Assembly (NCBI RefSeq): GCF_001083805.1
Contig: NZ_JXSK01000001.1
Coordinates: 558,001 to 622,000 of the forward strand
Direction: 5' to 3'
DNA length: 64,000 nt
DNA from: Photorhabdus luminescens subsp. luminescens
Lineage (GTDB): Bacteria; Pseudomonadota; Gammaproteobacteria; Enterobacterales; Enterobacteriaceae
In this document: positions 1 to 9,866 of the stretch, piece after piece
Position numbering within the stretch: the stretch's first letter is position 1
How the letters are laid out: the number at the start of each line of letters is the position of its first letter
The notes under the pieces: generated by a model
Told to the model about the DNA's origin: nothing
Database searches by the model: none
Seen by the model: the letters and a program-made list of their open reading frames with translations, nothing else
Made by a program: the position numbers and the translations under genes

Positions 1-3000
1 ACATAGTGATAAAACAGCATCATAAGCAGGCGCATATAAGGCAGAAAGTCGTCCCATCAGCCACTGATATGTCGGTACAATAAGGAAACTTGTCGTCATA
101 AATTCATACAACTCGATAGCGGCGTTTCGCTGTGCTTTCGCTTCCCGTAATGAAGTTTGAGCAGTTTTAATCAGTAACTCCTGTTCTTTTAACTGCTTAT
201 CAATGATATTGATTTCACTTTGTGCTTGCTTCCACTCAATTTCCCAATCCTGACGACGCCGCTGATAGTTTGCCCCATCTTGCAGCCGATCCGCTGTCGT
301 GCCTAATGTCAGGCCTGTGATTTCCGCAACCAGCGCTGTTTTTACCAGCGGGGCTGAATATTTACTCCCCCCGGCCGCCAGACCAAAAATATTGGGTAAA
401 GTTTCCAACGCCGCACTCATGATATGGAAAGGAACCGCTGCCATTCTGGTGACTTCCGATGTGGTTTTAAGGGCTATAGCTGATATTTCCAGGCTGGAAA
501 GATTCTCCTCATATAAACCATAGTAATGCTCATACCGTTGTTGTGCCATATTTTTACTTTCTTCTAAAGCTACTTTACCAGCCTGAGCAATTTCAATAGC
601 TTGTTGTTGTAGTTCTATCGTGAAAGCAGACAACTTAACGATTTGCGATTGTTCCAGTACTGCCTGTTCAGCGTCAACCTCGCTTTCTATCGCACTAAAT
701 AGTCGGTGTCCCAGTTGTATCAGTTGTTTCACTGAATCACTCGCGCGTTTTAACATCACCGGGAAACGGTACGGAGGAACTTGTTGCAGCAAACTATTAG
801 GCGTGCCGGTGACATTACCTGAACGTCGCCGAATCAGACTCTCTGCATCCTCAGATTCAGCATAGAGAGGCAGAGGTAACGCCTTACCATCCAGCGTTAA
901 CCCGTGACGAAGATTGTAGAGACGACTTTTCAGCGTTTTTTGATATTCAATTAGCCGGGTATTAAAAGGAGACATAAAATTGCTATCAACAGCCCGGATA
1001 TTTGGCTTAAATTTTGCTTTGATCTTTTCAAGGTTCTCTGGATGCCAGCGAGTGGCAGTGACACCTTCCGGTAAGGTTCCTAATAGTTGTAAAGCTTGCT
1101 GATAACATAAACTGGCTTCATTCAGACTGTCTCGGGTCAGTTGTCGGTAAAGGTTGTCACCTTCTTGTGTCCAAAGCTTGATAAGAAATTGGAACAGGGC
1201 TTTTTGATAGTGAATTGGTAAATTATAGGCCACGACATCTGGATCATCATTCTTTATAGAAGGAGGAAGATTGCTGCCACGTTCATTTATCGGGCGCGAA
1301 TTCCAGAGTCGGCTACCGTAAGGGTCAAACAAATAGCTAAAAAACCAGCGCCGGGCATCATAATAACGGCGTTCTTCTCCAAGCCGATGGGATACCAAGA
1401 AAGGCAGGTGGAAGAATAATTCCCAGAAATACTGTCCGTTAGCACCTCGGAAATCGACAGGGGATGATGAAGTAGATTGAGAGCCTGTACCTAATGGCGG
1501 TTCGGATAACCACTGGGTATCCCATTCCAAAACACGTTCTATTGATTGAGTTGCACGAGCGACTAGCTGTGTTCCAAATAGAGTGTTCAGGCGAATAAAG
1601 GGATAAGGGAATTTTAATGTTTGAATATCCAGATATTGAGCCTGTTGGCTATTACGGCGCAATGTAATAGCCGGAATCTTATCCATTTCTTCAATAGAAA
1701 GGGTATATTCACTTGAAATTTTACTGACGTATTCTTTTTGACCACCAGACCTAATGAATATTTCCTGTGTTGCCGTCAGGAAAAAGGAATATTGATTCAC
1801 CGCTGACTCTATCGGGAAGGTTATTTCCCCGGTGGTAGCTGTGCCATTTAGTCGAGTTATTGCAGAAGAAAGCGTTTTTTGTCCAGAAGATGCGGTGACA
1901 ACGCCAAGTTCCAGCTTTGATTCTACATATTCCCAATCAGCGGATATATCAAAATCAATACGATCAAATACTTTGTTATCCACAGATATGGAAAGTTCTT
2001 TGACAATACCGCTTTCTTTGATACTCCTTTGAAAGTAAAAGCCATTTATCCAGGAAAAATTAACTGTCTCAGAGATCTTATTATCTTCCCAATCTTCAGG
2101 AAGCAGATCAATAATCCCTCTTCCAGCATAATATATCTCTAATTCTTTTGTCGGCGGTTCCTTTCCTTGCCACTGAAAATTAAAAGTCTTGAAGGTAGAT
2201 TCCCCTGCGGGAACATTGACCGTTATAGGGAAATCCTGACTTTTTATTGTCCAGTTAAGCTCTTTGGAAGAAAGAGGTCGTGGCCTATTTCTCCCCAGAT
2301 ACCACTCTATTGTCCCTAACTCTATAGGATTGCGTTTAATCAGAGTATTTGTACCCGTCAGGATAATTTTGGTCTTATCTGTACTCAGTTTTGCCTGAAT
2401 TTCCAGATGAGAATCATTATTATCCTCAGGTTTTAATACGATGTATTTTGTACTGCCGGCATATTGATGCTGCAAGGTTCCTGAGTCCTGATATAACTTA
2501 TACCAGCTAGATACCAAACTTTTTTCCTCCGTTGCAGTTAACGTTTTTTTGTCTACCAGCAGTAAGTCACGTAATTCCAGGAAATAGTCTTTGTTTTTTA
2601 CCCAAATATCACTGTTCTTTTTCCCTGTATCGTAAAGCAACACCCCCATCCACGGGTTGTTCTGGCGCTGTACATCAACCATTGCGATCAAACCCGGTTT
2701 ATAACTTTCATCTTTCATATAAGGATTAAGATTATCGGGCACACGTTGGTCAGTAGGAGGAATTTTGGGGTATTCGCCATTGGCATCTCTGCCATCCAGA
2801 CGAAATAGCTTATTAGGAGCACTCCATTCACCGTTACTTTGTTTATAGATAAATTGCACATTGATAGCGCGGTAAGCTGACGGTTTTTGGTCTGAGCCAA
2901 GCAGGGGAGTAGGTTCACGTTCAACCCATACGGCATATTGACGCCCGGAGATAACAACCGGTCTCAATGCCAGAAGGTCTCCTGTCAGTGATAACGTAAT

Positions 3001-6000
3001 TTTTTCCCACTCGCTCCAGGCCAAAGGCGTAATGAGATCCTGGCTATCACGCAATTTGATATCAAGAGTACGCCAATAATACTCCACCGGTTCAGCATTG
3101 TTTTTACCAATAAAGTGGTATCGGTCACTTTTGGGATCGGTGCCATCAATATAACCACTGACTAATTGGAGATTACTAAGCCGTTCAAATTCGGTCAGGT
3201 AACGCAAGATAGCCGTTTGTATCATGTCGTTATTTAACCGAGACTGGCTTAAATCGTTTTCCAGATCGGCAAAGGCGCGGGTTTTTCTCATCCTTTGAGT
3301 AGGATCGATAACGTTTTCCGGGAAATTATTTTGCTTTTGCCAGGCTTGCCAATGGGCGTATTGGCTAAGATAGCGATTCCAGTTTTCGATCTGTTCCACT
3401 GGGATAGTCATACTGCCATAACCGGGTTCCAGATGGGCAAAGAGACGGAAAAGATAGTGTTGCAAACTGGCGATACAGAAGGCTACTGGGCTGGTTTTTA
3501 CCTCAGAAGAAACTTGTAAGTCGGTCAGGAAATAGGTTGATAATGCATCAATATCTGAAATATCAGACAATTTCTCATCAGAAGGCGCCCATTGACCTAG
3601 CAGATAGTCAACAAGAGCATCGCGCCAAGCGCTATTTAGTGAACCTTCGAGTGTAACTTGTTCTTCGGGAGAACAAGCTGCAATCAGAGCGCTACTTACT
3701 TGTTGCCAATTATCATAACTTGACGTTGGAGTCAGTCGAGTAACATCCAATAAAGGTTGAGCAGAAAGCTCACTTTGATTTGCTAGTGTCTGAATGCGCA
3801 TGACAAAACTGATGCCAATAACACTTTGCGCCACGCTATGGTTGAAATCACGGGTTACCCTCAATACCTCGCTATTTGACCAACCGATTAACTCTGCCAG
3901 ATTGTCGGCGGCTTGTTGTGGCGTCCAGATTTCTTCGTCCGGTGTCTGCGGTGTTTCTCCGATTCGGTTAGCCTGACGCAGATAATAGAGAATATCGTCT
4001 TCAGTTTTGGTTTCCGGCAACAAATTCAGCCAATCACCATAGCGGCTAAGGCGGTGCAGGGCAGTCAAATCCAAGGGGCGGAGCTTACCATCAGCCAAAT
4101 TCAGTCCAAACCAAGCAGGATAATCAACCAGTGTTTGTATCCCTTTTGCCGTGAGTTTAAACAACTTACTCACCGTGACATAACGGCTCAGGTCGTACCA
4201 TGTGATAACAGCGCTTGCTATCAGTTTATCCCCTTTAATGTTTTTCCCAAGCGCAAGCGATTCACGTATAAAATCCGCATGACTTTTGCCGGCCCAACCT
4301 AACAGTGGTAAAGAAAACAATTCATCTAAGTCAAAAGCATGACTGACAGATTTAATAATCAGATCTTCCTGAGCGACAAATGCATCCTGAATAAGCGTAG
4401 TCAGTTTCTGCGACCAAGTATCACCTTGTTCCTGCCATGCCGCTTCATCAGCCAATGGTTGCAGGATGGCTTTGACTTTTTCAGTTAGTACATCTTCCAA
4501 GGTTCTACCCGCAGGAATAACAATAGTTTCGATTATTCCTTGTGGATCAATCAATTCAAACAGTTTAGTTAGCCAGGTAAGATTGGGTTCCTTTGCCTTG
4601 AAACCCACCATCACAGTGGCAATTTTATCCTCACTCAGCAACGCATAATTGGGATCAGGCAAAATAGATTTAATCTTCTCAAACCAGTCGATATTTTCGA
4701 TGTCCGCGTTTTCAGTTCCGCCGACATTGTAAGGTGTGAGCAAAGCATTCAATAACGGCGCAGACAGACGATGGCGTTTAAGCCATTGCGCAGCGTTCAT
4801 AAAAGCGATTAATGCATCAAGGATATCAAAAGCCTTAGGTTCTTTTGTCGTATCAATTTTCTTTAATACTGGGATACCCGCTAGTTGTTTCAGATAATCT
4901 GAATTATCTCGATCCAGTAATAAGAATAAACCCAACCCATCTGCCAGAGGCAGTTTCAATAAACGAGGTAAAGAAACTAGCCGGTATAAAGCGGAAACCA
5001 CAGAGAGTGAACGGGTAGGTTTTTTTATCCCTAACGCTTTTATTACCCAGGCCAGCAGAGTTTGGCAGGTAACATCATTAATATTCAGCCCAACACATAA
5101 CTGATTAACGGTTAATGCATCCTCTCCTTCGGTAGCCGTTGGATCAAATTCACTGTTATCCAGATTAAGTACCGATGCTGAGGAAGCTCGTTTTGACAAC
5201 CCTTGCGCATTGAACAGTCGATCAAAGAAGGAGAGATGATTATCTAGCGCATAAGGGGTGATTTCATTGATAAATGCAGAAAATTGTTCAGTATTAACCT
5301 GATATTCTCGATGAAAATGTAAAAATACGCCTAATGCACGTAATGTAGATTCGGTGATAGTAAAATTTTTCTGCTTTTCAGCTTGCCGCGCTGCTACCAA
5401 TAATTGATCAAGTTGTTCAAAGGTCAGTTTCGATATCCGTTGAATATGTAGAAAACGCTGAATACGGTCAAAGTGATCATTCTTAACTCCTTTAATCCAG
5501 ACCACTTTTTCTCCCGTTTCTTTATCTGTGATTTTTTCCAGATATAGTGCTGGATCGGTACCCGCATTGATAAATGATGCGCCGTAATTGGCTCCAGAAG
5601 GAAATTGTTGTCCGGTATTTGCAGGTTTAGCCACATTTGCAGAGAAAGTCACTGAGCTGTGCGTCAGGTTATTGTCGGTCAAACCATTGGTTGCCAGCAG
5701 ACGTTCAACATCTTGGGGATTCAGACCCGTTTGCTGAGTGAATACCGTGAGTTGAGATAATGCCAATGCTGCCTTAGCGGCATCACCAGATATGCCATAA
5801 TATTTAGCAAAGAAATCTTGCTGATTACTTTGGGAAGCTTCAAGCAGTAATTCCTGTAGTTTGGGCGCCAGAGAATTGCTGACCATCATGGCATTCTGTA
5901 ATGAAGGTAGATGTAGATTATTATCGATAAAATTAGGAAACGCGCGATCAGCTTGCTGAATAAGCTCTAATAACGGGATCTTCTTTTTCTCCAATACAGC

Positions 6001-6402
6001 CGTTGTTTGATGGAGAGGGAAGTGAAATGGCAGTGAAAAAGGATAATAAATTTTTGCCAATGTATCGGTTAAGGGTTGATTATTGTTTAAATGAGCCTGC
6101 GCTTTTTGCGCTAAAACTTCGATGATAAGTGGTAATATGCTACTGATTTGGTTGATGCTTTTACTATCGAGTAAGAGTTTTTCAATATCCGGTCGCCGCT
6201 GGCTAAGCAGTCTGGCGCCATTTTTATCAGCGACGTTTTCAAAAATTAGCGCTTGTTGGTACAAATCAACCAAATAGGCCAAGGGCCCATCATTAGCTTC
6301 AGGTGAACCGGGAAAACAGTAAAGATCTTTATTGTCGTTAAAGAGTGTTTGATAACTAGGGGGTTTATCTAATAACTTAGCAGAATTAATATCATTTACC
6401 AT
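1..6402 (-). CDS. TcA-type insecticidal toxin complex subunit (partial, C-terminus off the left edge)
   Basis: The frame is open for 2134 codons from an ATG at 6402, preceded by an AAGGA site 7 bases upstream, and runs off the window. TcA proteins (TcdA, and TcaA+TcaB when split) form the pentameric receptor-binding, pore-forming part of Tc toxins that carries a TcB-TcC cocoon into insect cells; this is family knowledge. The N-terminus (YLVDLYQQA, then RRPDIEKLLLD) and the segment near residue 1700 with DPDVVAYNLPIHYQKALF are typical. Towards the left edge there is a long helical, coiled-coil-like stretch and a hydrophobic alanine/glycine-rich segment (RMAAVPFHIMSAALETL to AAGGSKY), as expected for the pore-forming helices. 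TcdA-type proteins are about 2500 residues, so roughly 370-380 C-terminal residues including the TcB-binding end are missing. It is one polypeptide, not split like TcaA/TcaB. No TcB or TcC gene is visible here. Confidence 0.9.
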   Translation of the reverse strand, partial: MVNDINSAKLLDKPPSYQTLFNDNKDLYCFPGSPEANDGPLAYLVDLYQQALIFENVADKNGARLLSQRRPDIEKLLLDSKSINQISSILPLIIEVLAQKAQAHLNNNQPLTDTLAKIYYPFSLPFHFPLHQTTAVLEKKKIPLLELIQQADRAFPNFIDNNLHLPSLQNAMMVSNSLAPKLQELLLEASQSNQQDFFAKYYGISGDAAKAALALSQLTVFTQQTGLNPQDVERLLATNGLTDNNLTHSSVTFSANVAKPANTGQQFPSGANYGASFINAGTDPALYLEKITDKETGEKVVWIKGVKNDHFDRIQRFLHIQRISKLTFEQLDQLLVAARQAEKQKNFTITESTLRALGVFLHFHREYQVNTEQFSAFINEITPYALDNHLSFFDRLFNAQGLSKRASSASVLNLDNSEFDPTATEGEDALTVNQLCVGLNINDVTCQTLLAWVIKALGIKKPTRSLSVVSALYRLVSLPRLLKLPLADGLGLFLLLDRDNSDYLKQLAGIPVLKKIDTTKEPKAFDILDALIAFMNAAQWLKRHRLSAPLLNALLTPYNVGGTENADIENIDWFEKIKSILPDPNYALLSEDKIATVMVGFKAKEPNLTWLTKLFELIDPQGIIETIVIPAGRTLEDVLTEKVKAILQPLADEAAWQEQGDTWSQKLTTLIQDAFVAQEDLIIKSVSHAFDLDELFSLPLLGWAGKSHADFIRESLALGKNIKGDKLIASAVITWYDLSRYVTVSKLFKLTAKGIQTLVDYPAWFGLNLADGKLRPLDLTALHRLSRYGDWLNLLPETKTEDDILYYLRQANRIGETPQTPDEEIWTPQQAADNLAELIGWSNSEVLRVTRDFNHSVAQSVIGISFVMRIQTLANQSELSAQPLLDVTRLTPTSSYDNWQQVSSALIAACSPEEQVTLEGSLNSAWRDALVDYLLGQWAPSDEKLSDISDIDALSTYFLTDLQVSSEVKTSPVAFCIASLQHYLFRLFAHLEPGYGSMTIPVEQIENWNRYLSQYAHWQAWQKQNNFPENVIDPTQRMRKTRAFADLENDLSQSRLNNDMIQTAILRYLTEFERLSNLQLVSGYIDGTDPKSDRYHFIGKNNAEPVEYYWRTLDIKLRDSQDLITPLAWSEWEKITLSLTGDLLALRPVVISGRQYAVWVEREPTPLLGSDQKPSAYRAINVQFIYKQSNGEWSAPNKLFRLDGRDANGEYPKIPPTDQRVPDNLNPYMKDESYKPGLIAMVDVQRQNNPWMGVLLYDTGKKNSDIWVKNKDYFLELRDLLLVDKKTLTATEEKSLVSSWYKLYQDSGTLQHQYAGSTKYIVLKPEDNNDSHLEIQAKLSTDKTKIILTGTNTLIKRNPIELGTIEWYLGRNRPRPLSSKELNWTIKSQDFPITVNVPAGESTFKTFNFQWQGKEPPTKELEIYYAGRGIIDLLPEDWEDNKISETVNFSWINGFYFQRSIKESGIVKELSISVDNKVFDRIDFDISADWEYVESKLELGVVTASSGQKTLSSAITRLNGTATTGEITFPIESAVNQYSFFLTATQEIFIRSGGQKEYVSKISSEYTLSIEEMDKIPAITLRRNSQQAQYLDIQTLKFPYPFIRLNTLFGTQLVARATQSIERVLEWDTQWLSEPPLGTGSQSTSSSPVDFRGANGQYFWELFFHLPFLVSHRLGEERRYYDARRWFFSYLFDPYGSRLWNSRPINERGSNLPPSIKNDDPDVVAYNLPIHYQKALFQFLIKLWTQEGDNLYRQLTRDSLNEASLCYQQALQLLGTLPEGVTATRWHPENLEKIKAKFKPNIRAVDSNFMSPFNTRLIEYQKTLKSRLYNLRHGLTLDGKALPLPLYAESEDAESLIRRRSGNVTGTPNSLLQQVPPYRFPVMLKRASDSVKQLIQLGHRLFSAIESEVDAEQAVLEQSQIVKLSAFTIELQQQAIEIAQAGKVALEESKNMAQQRYEHYYGLYEENLSSLEISAIALKTTSEVTRMAAVPFHIMSAALETLPNIFGLAAGGSKYSAPLVKTALVAEITGLTLGTTADRLQDGANYQRRRQDWEIEWKQAQSEINIIDKQLKEQELLIKTAQTSLREAKAQRNAAIELYEFMTTSFLIVPTYQWLMGRLSALYAPAYDAVLSLC

Positions 6403-7095
6403 AATGTTGTTCCTTAGAATAGAAAAATAAAGCGTGGTTATACTATGGCTTTAAAATTGATGATAATCAGCCAAAAAATATATTTGAACTATAACTTGTT
6501 TTAAAATTTTGTTAATTATTTTTAATTCAATTACAGGGTGATATTAAAAATTTTACTTTTAATTTTTTAGTGATTTTATTATATACGCAATTAATTTTTA
6601 CTATTTATTATTAAATAACTTTTCAAAGTTGCATTTACTGAATAGTAGATTACTTGAAGAGAATTACACTCGATTTTTGCAATCTGAAAGCTTGTTAGAT
6701 AATCTCAAGCGCTAATATTGTCATTCCTAAACACTCAATTAAGCTATTGTTTTTACAGGTTTACTTTCCTTTTCTGAATGTAATAAAACGCCTGTAGTAA
6801 TTTTCACGCGAAACTGTAACATGCAACCATTATTGTTAGTTTATGAAGCATGAGATTTAAAAAATAAAGTTTTTGACAGTCACTTTGGTTAATAATTTTC
6901 TTAAATTAAAAGTATATGTTTCCGATGTATCCCATTACACTATTATTGCCTATCCCAATAGGGCTATTTTATTTGCCATTCTTTTCCATAAAGAGCGGAC
7001 CTGGGTAGTGGTTCAGACAAAAGTAAGCTCTTAGATAAGTAATATGCAGATAGTTAACATAGATATTGTTATTCTAGTAAAGGTCTCGTCGATAT
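6403..7095. other. AT-rich intergenic region between divergent TcA and acyl-CoA oxidase genes
   Basis: I see no gene here. It holds the upstream regions of two divergent genes and one copy of a diverged direct repeat (6433-6511). An 11-base string CTCTTAGATAA near 7029 also occurs upstream of the PI-PLC gene near 16976. No convincing promoter could be chosen because most of the region is A/T runs. Confidence 0.5.
6433..6511 (+). repeat. Diverged direct repeat, copy 1
   Basis: About 79 bases align with 16726-16803 in the same orientation. Shared blocks include CTTTAAAATTGA, AGCCAAAAA and TATATTTG. By eye roughly three quarters of positions match, with one single-base gap, and many of the differences are transitions. 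It lies about 30 bases upstream of the TcA start codon. The two copies bracket the whole 9-kb biosynthetic island. Confidence 0.65.
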
Positions 7096-8856
7096 ATGAA
7101 TAAATCATTATGCAATTCAGAGTCAAAATTAAAGTCTTATTTAGCCATAGAATATATAGGGATATCTGATAATCTTTTAGAAATACTTAAAAACAGTTGT
7201 GACAGTTACTCGTCATCAGTAAAAAAGTTCATAGAATTACTTAAATATATTCAAAATAATCATATTCATATGACATCATTCAAAGAGTTAGTTGCCCTGC
7301 ATGAACTTGTAGCCCCCCATGATTCTGCTGTAGTTTCTATGATGTCAATTCATTTTAATTTAGCCATAGGTACTATTGCTAATTTAGGAGCGCAAACGCC
7401 ATATGTGGAAGATCTCTACCAAAAACTTTGTTCCGGTCGTGCCATTGGAGTCTATCTGGCGACTGAATTGGCTCACGGTAATGATCTAATCGCAATCGAA
7501 ACACAGGCTAATTATCTGCCGGAAAAAGGTGTATTCATATTGAATTCACCCGGCCCCAATGCATATAAATTTATGCCTAATACCACACCTTGTGAACTAC
7601 CAAAAGTAGCTATAGTTTTAGCCCAGTTAAATGTATCAGGAAAGAAATATGGTATTTTCCCATTTATTTTCCCACTATCCGTTAATGGTAAATTAACTCC
7701 TGGCGTTAAAATTACTCCACTTAGTGATAAGCCAGGACTTTATTTAGATAACGCAATAACCTCATTTGATAATGTTGAAATTCCTTTTGAAGGACTCCTT
7801 GCTGGCAATATGATAACGCTGACCAAGGAAGGTAAAATATCATTGCATATTAAAGAATTAAAAGAAAGATTCTCGTTAATTACAAATAAAATACATTCAG
7901 GTAAGTTATGCATGGCAGTGAGTTCAGTCGCAGCAGCCAAATCAGCTCTTCATATAACCAGCACATATGGAAATAAACGAAAAACATTCGGTTATTCAGG
8001 TGCTATGCCAATAATTAATTATTCTCATTTTAAAGAGGGTATTGCTTGGGATACGCTGAGCACGATTATTCACGCGTTATATTTAAAAGAATTAACAAGA
8101 AAAGTTTCAGTTATATTATCAGAATCAGTTAAAAATTTTAAATTTAAAGATGAACTACTTATTGAAATCATTTCCGCTAAGTCCCTGTGCACATGGCGCA
8201 CCCAAGAAATATTAATTAATTGTCGTGAACGTTGCGGTGCACAGGGTTTATTTACGCTTAACAAGATATCCCCTTATCTAATATCTAATTTTGGTGCGAT
8301 TACTTCAGAAGGGGACAACCTTGTGTTATCACTAAAAGCGGGAGGAATGATTATTTCCAATAACATGAAAGAAATAGACGAAACATATTTCCAGTATAAC
8401 CTATTTTCTATTTTAAATAATTACATGGACTTTTTATATAAAAAATTGAATAGATTAATAGTGAATAACAATAAAAAAATAAACTTAGATATACTTAATA
8501 AGTATAGTGGGGATTTTCTAGAATTAAGCCAAACATATGCCGTTCTATCTGTGGTGACGACAACTATTGATACGTATCATAATAATGATGATGAATTTGA
8601 TATGATCATCGAAGGTTATCTTCTCGACTGGATTCATCGTACTATGAGCAATCTCCTGAGAAGTGAAGTAATCAATTTACAGGAATCTCAAAAAATAAAC
8701 GACAGACGCATTGAATATATACATAAGCATGCAGACAGAATAAATGATTATATTTCTAGCTTTGGCGTGGATAAGGCTGGAATTGAAACGCCAATATCAA
8801 GTCATGATTATATTTCCTGGTATGCAGATAATCACCACCAATTAAATAACAATTAA
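7096..8856 (+). CDS. Acyl-CoA oxidase / acyl-CoA dehydrogenase family flavoenzyme
   Basis: 586 residues. Acyl-CoA oxidases introduce a trans-2 double bond into an acyl thioester using FAD and O2. The signature ELAHGNDLIAIETQA near residue 130 matches the acyl-CoA oxidase motif E-x-G-H-G-[ST]-[ND]-x-x-x-x-E-T-x-A. It is followed by a VFILNSPGPNAYKF segment and by a C-terminal CGAQGLF...SEGDNLVL segment. Glu405 in SEGDN sits where the catalytic base lies in this family (hand alignment). It is shorter than peroxisomal oxidases (about 660). A possible ribosome site AAAGG is rather far (about 12 bases) from the ATG. It is convergent with the P450/carbamoyltransferase operon and inside the same pair of direct repeats, so it may tailor the acyl chain used by the FAAL-oxoamine synthase. 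Whether it works as oxidase or dehydrogenase cannot be told from sequence. Confidence 0.8.
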   Translation: MNKSLCNSESKLKSYLAIEYIGISDNLLEILKNSCDSYSSSVKKFIELLKYIQNNHIHMTSFKELVALHELVAPHDSAVVSMMSIHFNLAIGTIANLGAQTPYVEDLYQKLCSGRAIGVYLATELAHGNDLIAIETQANYLPEKGVFILNSPGPNAYKFMPNTTPCELPKVAIVLAQLNVSGKKYGIFPFIFPLSVNGKLTPGVKITPLSDKPGLYLDNAITSFDNVEIPFEGLLAGNMITLTKEGKISLHIKELKERFSLITNKIHSGKLCMAVSSVAAAKSALHITSTYGNKRKTFGYSGAMPIINYSHFKEGIAWDTLSTIIHALYLKELTRKVSVILSESVKNFKFKDELLIEIISAKSLCTWRTQEILINCRERCGAQGLFTLNKISPYLISNFGAITSEGDNLVLSLKAGGMIISNNMKEIDETYFQYNLFSILNNYMDFLYKKLNRLIVNNNKKINLDILNKYSGDFLELSQTYAVLSVVTTTIDTYHNNDDEFDMIIEGYLLDWIHRTMSNLLRSEVINLQESQKINDRRIEYIHKHADRINDYISSFGVDKAGIETPISSHDYISWYADNHHQLNNN

Positions 8857-8906
8857 TCATAAAACAGGTCTAAATACGAGACACTGTTGTGAGCATATAG
8901 AAAATC

Positions 8907-8936
8907 CGGTGACCAGATAAAAGGTCACCGTTAATT
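8907..8936 (+). terminator. Hairpin after the acyl-CoA oxidase gene
   Basis: CGGTGACC at 8907-8914 pairs perfectly over 8 bases with GGTCACCG at 8923-8930, around an 8-base loop. TTAATT follows. The run of T is short, so termination strength is uncertain. Confidence 0.55.
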
Positions 8937-8950
8937 AAATGACAATTACT

Positions 8951-9077
8951 TATACCCTATGGATTTCAAGTTGCATCGCGACGGCAAGGGAACGAATCCC
9001 CGGGAGCATAGATAACTATGTGACCGGGGTGAGTGAGTGCAGCCAACAAAGAGGCAGCTTGAAAGATAACGGGTATA
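8951..9077. repeat. ERIC (enterobacterial repetitive intergenic consensus) element
   Basis: 127 bases, the classical ERIC length, bounded by TATACCC at 8951 and its complement GGGTATA ending at 9077. The core GAATCCCCGGGAGC ... TGACCGGGGTGAG matches the well-known ERIC core that ERIC-PCR primers target. The element is imperfectly palindromic. It sits in the gap between the convergent oxidase and SDR genes and may act as a structured 3' region for either transcript (inference). Confidence 0.9.
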
Positions 9078-9090
9078 TATTATTTTTATT

Positions 9091-9865
9091 TTAATGCAAC
9101 AATATACTGTAATAATCGTGGAAAAAATCGATTAAGGTATACACCGATGATTTCTCTATTACCTCCGGGATATATCTCTCTTTTTCTCTAATGATTGCCT
9201 TAACAATTTTTCTAGCGCATAAATCGACTGATATACCATGTTCCAGTTCACTATCAATGTGTTGATAAGGCTCGCCATTTCCAGTGAGGGATCTCATAGT
9301 AATATCGGTATTAATAAAACCGGGCAAACAAGCGTAACATTAATATTATCTTTCGTATGTTCAGCACGCAGAGACTCAAAAAACCATGTAATGCACTCTT
9401 CGATGCTGCATAGCCAGAGCGATTCGGAGTACCAAACTTACCTGCCACACTGGAGAGAACAACAAAATGTCCGCTCTTTTTCTCAATCATCGAAGGAAGT
9501 GCAGTTAATGCTATGTTAACAATAGATAAAAAATTTAAATTCATCAATTTGTCATAGACAAAGAACTGTGTGTCTGTGATTAAAGAGCGTTGACTGACGC
9601 CAGCAGTAAAAATGATACAGTCAATATTCCCCATCAGTTGAAGTACTTTATGTACCGCTTCTTTCGCTTCGTCATGATGTGTAATGTCGAAAGGGATAAC
9701 ATTTTCCTCTGGAAGATTAATTTCCGTCGCCAATTTTTTCAGCAAATCTTCTTTCCGGCTAGAAATAACCAGGTTTGTTGTATAAGAGCCAAGTTCCTTA
9801 ACTAAGGCATGCCCAATCCCCATAGATGCGCCAATTACCCAGATGTTTTTTCCTGCCAAATTCAT
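9091..9865 (-). pseudogene. Short-chain dehydrogenase/reductase, frameshifted
   Basis: Classical SDR in two frames. The first part starts at an ATG at 9865 with an AAGGGAG site, one base after the P450 stop. It carries the Rossmann motif GASMGIG and the active-site pair Tyr/Lys in SGYAASKSAL. The frame then breaks at a six-base homopolymer (A6 on the plus strand, 9378-9383). Adding one base restores a continuous product reading GFFESLRAEH, then CPGFINTD and a normal C-terminus ending at 9091. The joined protein would be about 258 residues. In the family this enzyme would reduce a ketone, and its position after an oxoamine synthase suggests a 3-ketosphinganine-reductase-like role. The break may be a true mutation, phase variation or a base-call error. 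As read, the first frame ends about 30 codons after the break, after losing the substrate-binding C-terminus. Confidence 0.85.
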
Positions 9866-9866
9866 T

